Source: Pseudomonas triticicola (GTDB lineage Bacteria > Pseudomonadota > Gammaproteobacteria > Pseudomonadales > Pseudomonadaceae). Taken from it: a stretch of DNA of 64,000 nt. The stretch lies in contig NZ_JAHSTX010000001.1 of NCBI RefSeq assembly GCF_019145375.1, positions 4,874,647 through 4,938,646 of the forward strand, read 5' to 3'. Positions within the stretch are counted from its first letter, which is position 1. Each line of letters begins with the position of its first letter. The notes below the pieces were generated by a model. The model did no database searches, was not told the origin of the DNA, and worked only from the letters and a program-made list of their open reading frames with translations. Below, one piece after another: positions 1 to 10,266 of this stretch. Made by a program: the position numbers and the translations under genes.

Positions 1-1
1 G

Positions 2-628
2 GGCACCTGGGCGCTGGCGGCGTATGTGATCGACGTCAGCGGTTCGCAGCGTGAGTTGCTGGAAGGCGCCACCGCGCTGTTTGCCAGCGTCATGGTGCTG
101 TGGCTCGGCGTGTGGATGCATGACCGCCGTCACGCGGCGGCCTGGCAGGATTACATCAAAAGCAGCCTGGTCGGCGGCGGTGGACGTTTCGGCTTTGCGA
201 TCCTGGCGTTCTTCTCGGTCTATCGCGAGTTGTTTGAAGTGATCCTGTTCTACGAAACCCTGTGGCTGCAGGCCGGGCCTGCCGGGCACAACGCCGTGTT
301 GGCCGGCGGTGCGACGGCGCTGGTGCTGCTGGTCGGTCTGGCGTGGGTGATCCTGCGCGGCTCGGCAAAACTGCCGCTGACGCTGTTCTTCAGCATCAAC
401 GCCGCGCTGTTGTGCGCGTTGTCGGTGGTATTTGCCGGGCATGGTGTGAAGGCCTTGCAGGAAGCCGGGATCTTCGGCACACGGCCGGTGGCGTTCTTTG
501 AATTCGACTGGCTGGGGATCCATGCCGATGCCTATTCGCTGACCGCGCAGGTGGTGGCGATTGTGGCGATTGCTGTGCTGTATGGGCGCAGTTGGGTGGC
601 GGAGAAGCGCCGGGTTTCGGCTGCATAA
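2..628 (+). CDS. FTR1-family high-affinity iron permease, C-terminal part
   Basis: The reading frame is open from the window edge, so the N-terminus lies upstream; about 208 residues are visible. FTR1 proteins are polytopic membrane permeases that import ferric iron, often together with an oxidase or a periplasmic cupredoxin. Two R-E-x-x-E type motifs typical of the family can be seen: RELLE near the left edge and RELFE about 57 residues later, each within or next to a hydrophobic segment. Several further hydrophobic stretches follow, and the protein ends in a short basic tail. A REP doublet follows the stop codon, then the UPF0178 gene. Which FTR1 subtype it is (stand-alone, or fused to a cytochrome c domain) cannot be decided because the start is missing. 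Confidence 0.85.
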   Translation, partial: GTWALAAYVIDVSGSQRELLEGATALFASVMVLWLGVWMHDRRHAAAWQDYIKSSLVGGGGRFGFAILAFFSVYRELFEVILFYETLWLQAGPAGHNAVLAGGATALVLLVGLAWVILRGSAKLPLTLFFSINAALLCALSVVFAGHGVKALQEAGIFGTRPVAFFEFDWLGIHADAYSLTAQVVAIVAIAVLYGRSWVAEKRRVSAA

Positions 629-648
629 AGGCATTCGCTGCGCTCATA

Positions 649-712
649 TTCGCGAGCAGGCTCGCTCCCACAGGTTCGGTATGTATCCTGTGAGAGCGAG
701 CCTGCTCGCGAA
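649..712. repeat. REP doublet (type A, arms GCGAGCAGGCTCGC)
   Basis: Two inverted copies of a REP palindrome with core GCGAGCAGGCTCGCTCCCAC flank a short spacer. The order is TTCGCGAGC... then ...GCTCGCGAA. It sits between the FTR1 gene and the UPF0178 gene. The same element recurs at least eight more times in this window, always as a doublet. Confidence 0.9.
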
Positions 713-730
713 TTTTTTGGAGGCAAGAAC

Positions 731-1186
731 ATGCGTGTATGGATCGATGCCGACGCCTGTCCGCGGGCGGCGAAGGATCTGGTGGTGAAGTTCGCGTTAA
801 AGCGCCAGTTCGAAGTGGTGCTGGTGGCCGGGCAGCCGCAGATCAAACCGGGGCTGGCGATCGTCAAATTGATTGTCGTGCCGAGCGGGCCGGATGCGGC
901 AGATGATTATCTGGTCGAGCATGCGGTGCCGGGCGAACTGGTGATCTGCAGCGATATTCCGCTGGCCGATCGGCTGGTGAAGAAGGGCGTGGCGGCGCTG
1001 GATCCGCGCGGCAAGGAGTTCGATGCGCAGAACATGGGCGAACGCCTGGCGGTGCGTAACCTGTTCACCGATCTCAGAGAGCAGGGCCAGATGAGCGGCG
1101 GGCCGGCGCCGTTTGGCGAGCGGGAGAAGCAGGCGTTTGCCAATGCGCTGGACCGGATTCTGACCCGGCTCACCCGCAAGCCCTGA
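731..1186 (+). CDS. YaiI/YqxD family protein (UPF0178)
   Basis: This 151-aa protein begins MRVWIDADACPRAAKDL, the hallmark N-terminus of the UPF0178 (YaiI/YqxD) family. The aspartates and the early Cys resemble the acidic, nuclease-like fold proposed for the family. The biochemical role is not established. A good Shine-Dalgarno (GGAGG) lies 8-12 bases before the ATG. Internal matches to the family include ISDIPLADRLVKKG-like and NMGERLAVR-like stretches. It is a single gene bracketed by two different REP elements, so probably transcribed alone or by read-through from the FTR1 gene. Length is normal for the family. Confidence 0.9.
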   Translation: MRVWIDADACPRAAKDLVVKFALKRQFEVVLVAGQPQIKPGLAIVKLIVVPSGPDAADDYLVEHAVPGELVICSDIPLADRLVKKGVAALDPRGKEFDAQNMGERLAVRNLFTDLREQGQMSGGPAPFGEREKQAFANALDRILTRLTRKP

Positions 1187-1286
1187 AAAGATCGCAGCCT
1201 GCGGCAGCTCCTACAGGGGCGGTGTATGCCGCAATATCACGGCGCGACACGAAACCTGTAGGAGCTGCCGAAGGCTGCGATCTTTT
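1187..1286. repeat. REP-type inverted repeat (type D, AGATCGCAGCCT...)
   Basis: Long imperfect inverted repeat whose ends read AAAAGATCGCAGCCTGCGGC and, inverted, GGCTGCGATCTTTT. The inner arms carry GCAGCTCCTACAG and CTGTAGGAGCTGC. It lies between the convergent UPF0178 and elbB genes, so it may also act as a transcription barrier. A half copy of the same family occurs near 49501. Confidence 0.85.
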
Positions 1287-1290
1287 GATT

Positions 1291-1959
1291 TCAAGCGTCG
1301 TTTTCGTGAGTCAGTTCGAGCACGCGGTCGACCAGTTTGTTGATCCCCGAAGCCGCTTCACTGATGGTCTGCGCCAGCATGTACGCTGGGGTGGTGACCA
1401 GTTTGCGCGCCTTGTCTTCGACGATTTCGGTCACAGCGCACTCTTCGTGGGTGGCGCCCATCTTGTTCATGGCCGCAGCGGTGTCGGCGTCGTTGCCGAT
1501 GGTGCAGGTCACGCCCGGGCCATAGATTTTTGCCGCCAGCGCAGGGGAGATGCAGATCAGTCCGACCGGCTTGCCCGCTTCGGCAAATGCTTCGGCCAGG
1601 GCCAGCACTTCGGGTTGCACGGTGCAGCCGGCGCCTTCGATGGCGAAGTTCGACAGGTTCTTCGCTGCGCCGAAACCGCCGGGCACGATCAGCGCATCGA
1701 AGTCTTCGACGTCGGCGTCGCGGATATCCTTGACGTTGCCCCGGGCAATGCGCGCCGATTCCACCAGCACGTTGCGCGATTCCGGCATTTCTTCGCCGGT
1801 CAGGTGGTTGATCACATGCAATTGCGCGATGTTCGGCGCGAAGCACTGCACCTGTGCGCCGCGCTGGTCGAGGCGCAGCAGGGTGATGACACTTTCCTGG
1901 ATTTCGGCGCCGTCGTACACGCCACTGCCGGACAGGATCACTGCAACTTTTTTGCTCAT
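1291..1959 (-). CDS. elbB: ElbB-like isoprenoid biosynthesis glyoxalase
   Basis: 222-aa DJ-1/PfpI superfamily protein. The start MSKKVAVILSGSGVYDGAEIQE is characteristic of ElbB (formerly a sigma-cross-reacting protein), reported to have glyoxalase activity and linked to isoprenoid production. The nucleophile-elbow cysteine is at about residue 136 in LICISP, and VPGGFGAAKNL supplies the glycine-rich oxyanion-side loop. The start at 1959 was chosen because it begins at the conserved N-terminus and is preceded by a GGAGAG ribosome-binding site; the frame stays open upstream but without conserved sequence. It is convergent with the UPF0178 gene and is the only gene in its unit. Confidence 0.9.
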   Translation of the reverse strand: MSKKVAVILSGSGVYDGAEIQESVITLLRLDQRGAQVQCFAPNIAQLHVINHLTGEEMPESRNVLVESARIARGNVKDIRDADVEDFDALIVPGGFGAAKNLSNFAIEGAGCTVQPEVLALAEAFAEAGKPVGLICISPALAAKIYGPGVTCTIGNDADTAAAMNKMGATHEECAVTEIVEDKARKLVTTPAYMLAQTISEAASGINKLVDRVLELTHENDA

Positions 1960-2126
1960 GGGCTTCTCTCCAGATTCATGGCGCTCAATGTCCCTCAAAT
2001 CGTCGCGCGTGGCCATAGGGGCATGGCTGACGCACGCGGGTGCAGAGCGCTCTCTCAATGGATCGCAACGGCGGCGGGGTGTTCATTATTTGCCTGGACT
2101 GCGTGTGGCAGCCGCCAGCGAATGGC

Positions 2127-2786
2127 TTATTCGGCTGGCGTTTTCGGCTCGGCAGGAGGGGTCGTTTCGGCCTGGCGCAACTGCTCTGCCTCGGCGGCCT
2201 TGGCGAGTTGCTCGTCCTGATAGATTTTCTTCGCCAGTTGCGCATTCTTGAAGCGGCGTCGTAGCCACAGGCCCAGGCCGAGGATCAGCAAGGCGCCGAG
2301 CACCCACAGCTCGTACTTCTTGATGCTGCCGAGCATGCCTTCCAGCACTGCGCCGAAGTGATAAGCCGCCGCAGCCAGGGCGGTGGCCCAGATTGCCGCG
2401 CCGATGCCGTTGAGCAGCAGATAACGCCCCGGCGGATAACCGGACAGGCCGATCGCCACCGGCATCACCGTGCGCAGGCCGTAAACGAAGCGGAAGCTCA
2501 GGACCCAGATGTCCGGATGTTTGCGGATGTGCTCCAGCGCGCGGTCGCCCATCATCTGCCAGCGCGGTTTGCGCGCAAGCAATTTGCGCCCGTGCTTGCG
2601 CCCCAGGAAGTACCACAGCTGATCGCCGGCATAACTGCCGAAGAACGCCACGACCACCACCAGATTGATGTCCATGTATCCACGGAACGCAAGGAAGCCT
2701 GCGAGCACCAGAATGGTTTCGCCTTCGAAGAACGTGCCGAGAAACAAGGCAAAGTAGCCAAAGTCGTGCAGAAATTGTTGGAGCAT
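2127..2786 (-). CDS. DedA family membrane protein
   Basis: 219-aa polytopic inner-membrane protein of the DedA/SNARE-associated (VTT) family, which is implicated in undecaprenyl-phosphate or phospholipid translocation and membrane homeostasis. Diagnostic sequence includes the N-terminal GTFFEGETILVLAGFLA segment and the RFVYGLRTVMPVAIGLSG core with its conserved arginines. The C-terminus (about residues 180-219) is hydrophilic, rich in Ala, Glu and Pro, and looks disordered. It is divergent from hemB; the shared region of about 200 bp carries Pho-box-like repeats. Which DedA paralogue it is cannot be fixed from sequence alone. Confidence 0.88.
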   Translation of the reverse strand: MLQQFLHDFGYFALFLGTFFEGETILVLAGFLAFRGYMDINLVVVVAFFGSYAGDQLWYFLGRKHGRKLLARKPRWQMMGDRALEHIRKHPDIWVLSFRFVYGLRTVMPVAIGLSGYPPGRYLLLNGIGAAIWATALAAAAYHFGAVLEGMLGSIKKYELWVLGALLILGLGLWLRRRFKNAQLAKKIYQDEQLAKAAEAEQLRQAETTPPAEPKTPAE

Positions 2787-2867
2787 TGTCTGGGTGCTGG
2801 CGAAATGAACGCGCAGCCTAACCCTTCGGGCACATTCATGAAAGTGTCCAAATGTGTCTCGACGTGA

Positions 2868-4007
<1,140 letters not shown>

Positions 4008-4025
4008 CCCTCCCAGGAACATTCC

Positions 4026-6251
4026 ATGAATACCGAAGGACTCACTGAAGTTGCCGTAAAAGAAGCTCAGCCGGTGGTCGAGCAAATCACCGAAACCCCG
4101 CCGGAACTGGAGCCTGCGCCACCCGCGCCGGTTGCCGAAACCGCTGTGGCGGTACCGGCGATCGCCATTCCCGGCCTGGATGACAGCAGCCTGTACATCC
4201 ACCGCGAGCTTTCGCAATTGCAGTTCAACATCCGCGTGCTGGAACAGGCGCTGGACGAGTCCTACCCGTTGCTGGAGCGTCTGAAGTTCCTGCTGATCTT
4301 CTCCAGCAACCTCGACGAATTCTTCGAAATCCGCGTCGCCGGGCTGAAAAAGCAGATCACTTTTGCCCGCGAACAGGCCGGCGCTGACGGCTTGCAGCCG
4401 CATCAGGCGCTGGCGCGGATCAGCGAACTGGTCCACGGTCACGTTGACCGCCAGTACGCGATCCTCAACGACATCCTCCTGCCGGAGCTGGAAAAGCATC
4501 AGGTGCGCTTCATCCGTCGGCGCAACTGGACGACCAAGCTCAAGACCTGGGTCCGCCGCTATTTCCGCGACGAGATCGCGCCGATCATCACCCCGATCGG
4601 CCTCGACCCGACGCACCCGTTCCCGCTGCTGGTGAACAAGAGCCTGAACTTCATCGTCGAGCTCGAAGGCATCGACGCCTTCGGGCGCGACTCCGGTCTG
4701 GCGATCATTCCGGCGCCGCGCCTGCTGCCACGGATCATCAAGGTGCCGGAAGAAGTCGGCGGCGCCGGCGACAACTATGTGTTCCTGTCGTCGATGATCC
4801 ACGCCCACGCCGATGACCTGTTCCAGGGCATGAAGGTAAAAGGCTGCTACCAGTTCCGTCTGACCCGCAACGCCGACCTGGCGCTCGATTCCGAAGACGT
4901 CGAAGACCTCGCCCGCGCCCTGCGTGGCGAGTTGTTCTCGCGGCGTTACGGTGACGCGGTGCGTCTGGAAGTCGCCGACACTTGCCCGAAACACCTCTCG
5001 GACTATCTGCTCAAGCAGTTCAACCTGAGCGAGACCGAGCTCTATCAGGTCAACGGCCCGGTCAACCTGACGCGCCTGTTCAGCATCACCGGTCTGGACA
5101 GCCATCCGGAGCTGCAATACACGCCGTTCACCCCGCAGATCCCGAAACTGCTGCAAAACAGCGAAAACATCTTCAGTGTGGTCAGCAAGCAGGACATCCT
5201 CTTGCTGCACCCGTTCGAGTCGTTCACCCCGGTGGTCGACTTGCTGCGTCAGGCCGCGAAAGACCCGCACGTGCTCGCCGTTCGCCAGACCCTGTACCGC
5301 TCCGGCGCCAACTCCGAGATCGTCGATGCGCTGGTGGATGCCGCGCGTAACGGCAAGGAAGTCACCGCGGTGATCGAGCTGCGTGCGCGCTTCGACGAAG
5401 AATCCAACCTGCAACTGGCCAGCCGTCTGCAAGCGGCCGGTGCGGTGGTGATCTACGGCGTGGTCGGCTTCAAGACCCACGCCAAGATGATGTTGATCCT
5501 GCGCCGTGAGGCTGGCGAGATCGTCCGTTATGCGCATCTCGGTACCGGCAACTACCACGCCGGTAACGCCAAGCTTTACACCGACTACAGCCTGCTGACC
5601 TCCGACGACGCTTTGTGCGAAGACGTCGGCAAACTGTTCAGCCAGTTGATCGGCATGGGCAAGACGCTGCGCATGAAAAAGCTGCTGCATGCGCCGTTCA
5701 CCCTGAAGAAGGGCATGCTCGACATGATTGCCCGCGAAACCCAGTTCGCCCTCGAAGGCAAACCGGCGCACATCATCGCCAAGTTCAACTCGCTGACCGA
5801 TCCGAAGATCATCCGCGCGCTGTACAAGGCCAGCCAGTCCGGCGTGCGCATCGATCTGGTGGTGCGCGGCATGTGCTGCCTGCGTCCGGGCATCGCCGGG
5901 GTCTCGCACAACATTCATGTGCGCTCGATCATTGGCCGCTTCCTCGAGCACACGCGGGTGTTCTACTTCCTCAACGGCGGCGACGAGCAGATGTTCCTTT
6001 CCAGTGCCGACTGGATGGAGCGCAACCTCGACAAGCGCGTCGAGACTTGCTTCCCGGTGGAAGGCAAGAAGCTGCTGACCCGCGTCAAGAAGGAGCTGGA
6101 GCTGTACCTGACCGACAACACCCACAGCTGGAGCCTGCAGTCGGACGGCCGCTACATCCGCAACACGCCAACCGGCAACCAGAACCCGCGCAGTGCGCAG
6201 GCGACTTTGCTGGAGCGGTTGGGCAGCCCGATACTGCCTGTCAGCAGTTAA
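4026..6251 (+). CDS. ppk: Polyphosphate kinase 1
   Basis: 741-aa PPK1 that polymerises the terminal phosphate of ATP into polyphosphate, reversibly. The first 45 or so residues are a variable Ala/Pro/Glu-rich extension. The N-domain then begins at [20 protein letters not shown]. The HKD-like catalytic region includes [13 protein letters not shown] and the phospho-accepting histidine region [22 protein letters not shown], with a second conserved region [11 protein letters not shown]. Length is normal for Pseudomonas PPK1. It lies 18 bp after hemB and converges on ppx, so polyphosphate synthesis and degradation genes face each other. A Pho-like element before hemB could couple it to phosphate starvation. 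Confidence 0.97.
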   Translation: MNTEGLTEVAVKEAQPVVEQITETPPELEPAPPAPVAETAVAVPAIAIPGLDDSSLYIHRELSQLQFNIRVLEQALDESYPLLERLKFLLIFSSNLDEFFEIRVAGLKKQITFAREQAGADGLQPHQALARISELVHGHVDRQYAILNDILLPELEKHQVRFIRRRNWTTKLKTWVRRYFRDEIAPIITPIGLDPTHPFPLLVNKSLNFIVELEGIDAFGRDSGLAIIPAPRLLPRIIKVPEEVGGAGDNYVFLSSMIHAHADDLFQGMKVKGCYQFRLTRNADLALDSEDVEDLARALRGELFSRRYGDAVRLEVADTCPKHLSDYLLKQFNLSETELYQVNGPVNLTRLFSITGLDSHPELQYTPFTPQIPKLLQNSENIFSVVSKQDILLLHPFESFTPVVDLLRQAAKDPHVLAVRQTLYRSGANSEIVDALVDAARNGKEVTAVIELRARFDEESNLQLASRLQAAGAVVIYGVVGFKTHAKMMLILRREAGEIVRYAHLGTGNYHAGNAKLYTDYSLLTSDDALCEDVGKLFSQLIGMGKTLRMKKLLHAPFTLKKGMLDMIARETQFALEGKPAHIIAKFNSLTDPKIIRALYKASQSGVRIDLVVRGMCCLRPGIAGVSHNIHVRSIIGRFLEHTRVFYFLNGGDEQMFLSSADWMERNLDKRVETCFPVEGKKLLTRVKKELELYLTDNTHSWSLQSDGRYIRNTPTGNQNPRSAQATLLERLGSPILPVSS

Positions 6252-6270
6252 GTGCCGAAGGTCAAAAGCC

Positions 6271-6313
6271 CCTCACCCTAACCCTCTCCCGGAGGGAGAG
6301 GGTTAGGGTGAGG
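6271..6313. repeat. Perfect 43-bp palindrome (type B repeat, CCTCACCCTAACCCTCTCCC)
   Basis: Two 20-base arms, perfectly complementary, around a 3-base GGA loop. It lies just after ppk. The arm sequence belongs to a repeat family with further copies at 6379-6415 and at 31131-31278. It could fold in ppk mRNA, but no T-run follows. Confidence 0.9.
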
Positions 6314-6378
6314 TGTCTTGCGTCATACACTGACCTGAAATACCTGATCGAACTCTGGCCTCAACGCTAGTACAAATC

Positions 6379-6415
6379 GGCTCCCTCTCCCTCGGGAGAG
6401 GGCTGGGGTGAGGGG
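6379..6415. repeat. Type B repeat, second copy
   Basis: GGCTCCCTCTCCCTCGGGAG followed by AGGGCTGGGGTGAGGGG is a diverged copy of the repeat at 6271-6313. The two copies are about 65 bp apart in the ppk-ppx convergent region. Confidence 0.75.
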
Positions 6416-6449
6416 AGAGCTACACCGCCGCTCTCAAACCAAACCCAAT

Positions 6450-6481
6450 AAAAAGGCGATCCTAACGGATCGCCTTTTTTG
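6450..6481. terminator. Bidirectional terminator between ppk and ppx
   Basis: Stem GGCGATCC (6455-6462) pairs with GGATCGCC (6467-6474) around a TAAC loop. An A-run lies before it and a T-run after, so it can serve both convergent genes. Confidence 0.9.
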
Positions 6482-6495
6482 TGCCAGCCAGTTAC

Positions 6496-7998
6496 TCAGT
6501 GCACCGTGAGAACAATCCCCACCCGCGTCAACCAGTCCGCCTCCAGCCCGAAATCCGCCTGGGTCAGCTGATTTTCGTCCAGCCAGTTCTCCGGGAATTC
6601 CACATCGAGATGATCGCCATTGGCATGCAGCACCACCTGCGGCATCGCCTGGGTTCCGCGAATGTGATGGAACAGAATGGCGAACCGCAGCAGCACGCAC
6701 AGGCGAATCAGCTTGATGCCTTCATCCCCGAATTCGGCAAACTTGTCCTTGGGAATATTGCGCCGGTGCCCGCGCACCAATAGCGCGAGCATCTGCTGAT
6801 CCTCGCGGGAGAAGCCGGCCAGATCGGAGTGCTCGATCAGGTAGGCACCGTGCTTGTGGTAGTGATAGTGAGCGATGTCGAGGCCGACTTCGTGGACCTT
6901 CGCCGCCCAGCCGAGCAGTTCGCGCCAGATGCCGTCATCCAGCTCCCAGTCGACGGCAACCTGATCGAAGGCGTGCAGGGCCTTGCGCTCGACCCGCGCC
7001 GCCTGTTCCAGATCGACGTGATAGCGCTCCATCAGCGAGGTCAAGGTGCGTTCACGCACGTCTTCGTGATGATGGCGGCCGAGCAGGTCGTAGAGCACAC
7101 CTTCACGCAGCGCGCCTTCGCAATGGTCCATGCGTTGCAGTTCGAGGGCATCGAAAATCGCTTCGAGAATCGCCAGGCCCGCCGGGAAGATCGCGCGGCG
7201 GTCAGGCTTGATGCCTTCGAAATCGATCTTGTCGGCGTCGCCGAGCTTGAACAGCTTGCGCTTGAGCCATGCCAGACCTTCGGCGTTGACCTCGCCGCTG
7301 CCGTGGCCGCCAGCCTTCAGGGCCAGGCCGATGGCGCGAATCGTACCGGAGGAGCCGATGGCTTCATCCCAGGTCAGGCGATGCAGGGCGTGCTCGATGC
7401 TCATGATTTCCAGGCGCGCCGCCGTGTAGGCCTGGGCGTAGCGCGCCGGGGTGATCTTGCCGTCCTTGAAGTAGCGCTGGGTGAAACTCACGCAGCCCAT
7501 TTGCAGGCTTTCGCGCAGCAACGGCTCGAAGCGCTGGCCGATGATGAATTCGGTACTGCCGCCGCCGATATCGGCGACCAAACGTTTGCCCGGGGTGTCA
7601 GCGAGTGTGTGCGAAACCCCGAGATAAATCAGGCGCGCTTCTTCACGGCCGGAGATGACTTCAACCGTGTGGCCGAGGATTTCCTCGGCGCGGCGGATGA
7701 ACTCGCCACGGTTGCGCGCTTCACGCAGGGCGTTGGTGCCGACGATGCGCACGGCACCGAGCGGCATACCGTTGATCAGTTGCGCAAAGCGCTTGAGGCA
7801 ATCGAGGCCGCGCTGCATCGATTCTTCGTTGAGCTGGCGCGCGTCGTCGATGCCGGCGGCCAGTTGCACCTTCTCGCCGAGGCGCTCGAGGATGCGGATT
7901 TCGCCGTTCTGGGCCTTGGCCACGACCATGTGAAAGCTGTTGGAGCCCAGGTCGATTGCGGCGATCAGGGACAGATTCTTGGCTTGGGATTGCGGCAT
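6496..7998 (-). CDS. ppx: Exopolyphosphatase (Ppx/GppA family)
   Basis: 500-aa processive exopolyphosphatase that releases phosphate from polyphosphate ends; some family members also hydrolyse pppGpp. The actin-like ATPase fold is recognisable from phosphate-1 loop [15 protein letters not shown] (about residues 12-26), the glutamate in [10 protein letters not shown], and phosphate-2 loop [12 protein letters not shown] (about 143-154). An HD-like domain ([22 protein letters not shown]) occupies the C-terminal half. It converges with ppk and they share a bidirectional terminator. In P. aeruginosa trxA lies next to ppx; here an ABC transporter cluster intervenes. Confidence 0.95.
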   Translation of the reverse strand: MPQSQAKNLSLIAAIDLGSNSFHMVVAKAQNGEIRILERLGEKVQLAAGIDDARQLNEESMQRGLDCLKRFAQLINGMPLGAVRIVGTNALREARNRGEFIRRAEEILGHTVEVISGREEARLIYLGVSHTLADTPGKRLVADIGGGSTEFIIGQRFEPLLRESLQMGCVSFTQRYFKDGKITPARYAQAYTAARLEIMSIEHALHRLTWDEAIGSSGTIRAIGLALKAGGHGSGEVNAEGLAWLKRKLFKLGDADKIDFEGIKPDRRAIFPAGLAILEAIFDALELQRMDHCEGALREGVLYDLLGRHHHEDVRERTLTSLMERYHVDLEQAARVERKALHAFDQVAVDWELDDGIWRELLGWAAKVHEVGLDIAHYHYHKHGAYLIEHSDLAGFSREDQQMLALLVRGHRRNIPKDKFAEFGDEGIKLIRLCVLLRFAILFHHIRGTQAMPQVVLHANGDHLDVEFPENWLDENQLTQADFGLEADWLTRVGIVLTVH

Positions 7999-8115
7999 GG
8001 TCAGGGGGTCTCGGTCGATAACCCCGACATCGTGCCACGATCAAACGCTGGCGCCAACGCGCATGGTTCAAACCGTTGATTCAGCGCAGAAAGTCTGGGG
8101 ATCGCGACGCGGCCA

Positions 8116-8180
8116 TTCGCGAGCAGGCTCGCTCCCACAGGTGACCGCATTCCCATGTGGGAGCGAGCCTGCTCGCGAAA
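8116..8180. repeat. REP doublet (type A)
   Basis: Inverted pair of the GCGAGCAGGCTCGCTCCCAC element with a spacer of about 15 bases, in the TTCGCGAGC...GCTCGCGAA arrangement. It sits at the junction between ppx and the amino-acid transporter block. Confidence 0.9.
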
Positions 8181-8205
8181 AGGGCATCACTGCCTCAGAA
8201 AATCT

Positions 8206-8943
8206 TCAGGCTGTCGCCTCCACCGTGCCAATAAAGTTCGCCAGCTCGGCCGTCTGCGGATTGGCAAACAACACCTTCGGATCGCCCACCTCATGGACTT
8301 TACCGTGGTGCATGAAGACCAATTTATCGCCGACTTCCCGGGCAAAGCGCATCTCGTGGGTGACCATGATCAGCGTCATGCCTTCCTTGGCCAATTGCCG
8401 CACCACGCTGAGCACTTCATTGACCAATTCCGGGTCCAGTGCCGAAGTGATTTCATCGCACAGCAACACCTTCGGCGACATCGCCAAAGCCCGGGCGATC
8501 GCCACCCGCTGCTGCTGACCGCCGGACAAGCGGTCCGGAAAGGCATCGAATTTCTCCCCGAGCCCGACTCGCTCGAGCATTTCCCGCGCCAGTTCGGCAG
8601 CCTTGGCCTTGGGTACTTTTTGCACCACTTGCGGCGCGAGCATGACGTTCTCCCCGACGGTCAGGTGCGGGAACAGGTTGAATTGCTGGAAGACCATGCC
8701 GACCTTCTGCCGCAGGCTGCGCAGATCAGCGCGGGCGGCGTCGAGGTATTCGCCGTCGACTTCGATCACGCCGTCGTTGATCGACTCCAGGCCGTTGAGT
8801 GTGCGCAACAGAGTCGATTTGCCCGAGCCGCTGCGGCCGATGATCGCCACGACCTGGCCTTCCTCGACGCTGAGGTCGATGCCTTTGAGTACGTGGTGAT
8901 CGCCGTAATATTTATGCAGGGCGGAAATTCTAAGCAGAGGCAT
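8206..8943 (-). CDS. Polar amino-acid ABC transporter ATP-binding protein
   Basis: 245-aa ATPase that powers uptake by the two permeases encoded upstream. Walker A GRSGSGKST is at about residues 36-44, Q-loop VFQQFNLFPH follows, signature LSGGQQQRVAIARAL is at about 135-149, and Walker B is VLLCDE. The H-loop is VTHEM. It belongs to the GlnQ/HisP-like PAAT subfamily. The start MPLLRISALHKYYG at 8943 was chosen because the preceding in-frame residues are not conserved and because it overlaps the end of the permease gene (8930) by 14 bp. It is the last gene of a four-gene minus-strand operon. Confidence 0.93.
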   Translation of the reverse strand: MPLLRISALHKYYGDHHVLKGIDLSVEEGQVVAIIGRSGSGKSTLLRTLNGLESINDGVIEVDGEYLDAARADLRSLRQKVGMVFQQFNLFPHLTVGENVMLAPQVVQKVPKAKAAELAREMLERVGLGEKFDAFPDRLSGGQQQRVAIARALAMSPKVLLCDEITSALDPELVNEVLSVVRQLAKEGMTLIMVTHEMRFAREVGDKLVFMHHGKVHEVGDPKVLFANPQTAELANFIGTVEATA

Positions 8944-9580
8944 GCAGTCTCCTTTCCAGGTAGCGCGCACTGAGGGACAAGGGGTAGCAGAGCAGGAAGT
9001 AGCCGAGGGCGACGAGGCCGTAGACCATGAACGGTTCGAACGTGGCGTTGGCGAGCATGCCGCCGGTCTTGGTCAGTTCGGTGAAGCCGATGATCGAGGT
9101 CACCGCTGTGCCCTTGACCACTTGCACCGAGAAGCCCACGGTCGGCGCCACGGCGATGCGCAGCGCTTGCGGCAGAATCACGTAGCGCAATTGCTCCAGC
9201 GGATTGAGCGCCAGGCTCGACGAGGCTTCCCACTGACCGTGGGGAATGGCCTCGACGCAACCGCGCCAGATCTCCGCCAGATAGGCGCTGGTGAACAAGG
9301 TCAAAGCGATCGCGGCGGCCATCCACGGCGAAATCTCGATCCCGGCCAGCGCCACACCGAAGAACACCAGAAACAGCTGCATCAACAGCGGCGTGCCCTG
9401 AAACAGCTCGATCCAGGTGCGGGCGATGCTGCTGGGCAGGGTGTTCTTGGAGATGCGCATCAGCAGAATCAGCAGGCCGACGAGGCCGCCGCCGATGAAT
9501 GCCACCAACGACAGCGCCAGCGTCCATTGCAGGCCGGTGAGCAGGTTGCGCAGGATGTCCCAGAAAGTGAAATCGCTCAT
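8930..9580 (-). CDS. Amino-acid ABC transporter permease
   Basis: 216-aa inner-membrane permease of the HisMQ/GlnP type. It has several hydrophobic helices, and the EAA-like loop is visible as WEASSSLALNPLEQLRYVILPQALRIA (coupling to the ATPase). The start MSDFTFWDILRNLLTGLQWT at 9580 is supported by a GGAG-type site (GAGGAGCAGCC) and by a 4-bp overlap with the upstream permease stop. It pairs with the permease at 9577-10245 to form the membrane pore. The substrate cannot be read from sequence; polar amino acids are the family norm. Confidence 0.92.
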   Translation of the reverse strand: MSDFTFWDILRNLLTGLQWTLALSLVAFIGGGLVGLLILLMRISKNTLPSSIARTWIELFQGTPLLMQLFLVFFGVALAGIEISPWMAAAIALTLFTSAYLAEIWRGCVEAIPHGQWEASSSLALNPLEQLRYVILPQALRIAVAPTVGFSVQVVKGTAVTSIIGFTELTKTGGMLANATFEPFMVYGLVALGYFLLCYPLSLSARYLERRLHASA

Positions 9581-10245
9581 TGGCTGCTCCTCGCAATGAA
9601 CCGCCGGCCGAACCAGTTGAGCAATTGGCGGATCAGCAGCGCCATGCACAGGTAGATCAGGGTGGTCAGCGCGTAGGTTTCAAAGGCGCGGAAGTTGCGC
9701 GACTGAATGAAGTTGGCGGCGAAGCTCAATTCTTCCGTGGCGATCTGCGAACACACCGCCGAACCGAGCATGACAATGATGATCTGGCTGCTCAGCGCCG
9801 GCCAGACCTTGCCCAGCGCCGGCAGCAGGACGACGTGGCGGAACGCTTCGAAGCGGGTCATCGCCAATGCCGCAGCCGCTTCCAGCTGCCCGCGCGGAAT
9901 CGCTTGGATGCCGGCGCGGATGATTTCGGTCGAATAGGCGCCAAGGTTGATCACCATCGCCAGCACCGCCGCCTGCCACTCGGAGATCTGCATGCCGAGC
10001 GATGGCAGGCCGAAGAAGATGAAGAACAGTTGCACCAGAAACGGCGTGTTGCGGATCAACTCGACGTAGACGCCGAAGATCGCCGAGAACGGGCGGATCT
10101 GCCACGCCCGCACCAGCGCCCCGACAATCCCGACGCCAACCCCGAGCAGCGCGCCGATGGCGGTCAGCTCAAGGGTGAACAGCGCGCCGCGCAGCAGCAG
10201 GTCGGTGTTTTCCACCACCGGCAAAAAATCGAACTGATAAGCCAT
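9577..10245 (-). CDS. Amino-acid ABC transporter permease
   Basis: 222-aa HisMQ/GlnP-type permease, the partner of the gene at 8930-9580. Hydrophobic segments and the EAA loop (QLEAAAALAMTRFEAFRHVVLLPALGK) are clear. It starts at the conserved (M)AYQFDFLPVVENTDLLLRG. It overlaps the following permease gene by 4 bp (ATGA) and follows the binding-protein gene by about 20 bp, so translational coupling within one operon is likely. Confidence 0.92.
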   Translation of the reverse strand: MAYQFDFLPVVENTDLLLRGALFTLELTAIGALLGVGVGIVGALVRAWQIRPFSAIFGVYVELIRNTPFLVQLFFIFFGLPSLGMQISEWQAAVLAMVINLGAYSTEIIRAGIQAIPRGQLEAAAALAMTRFEAFRHVVLLPALGKVWPALSSQIIIVMLGSAVCSQIATEELSFAANFIQSRNFRAFETYALTTLIYLCMALLIRQLLNWFGRRFIARSSQ

Positions 10246-10266
10246 GAAGGTCTCCCGCGCAGTCGA

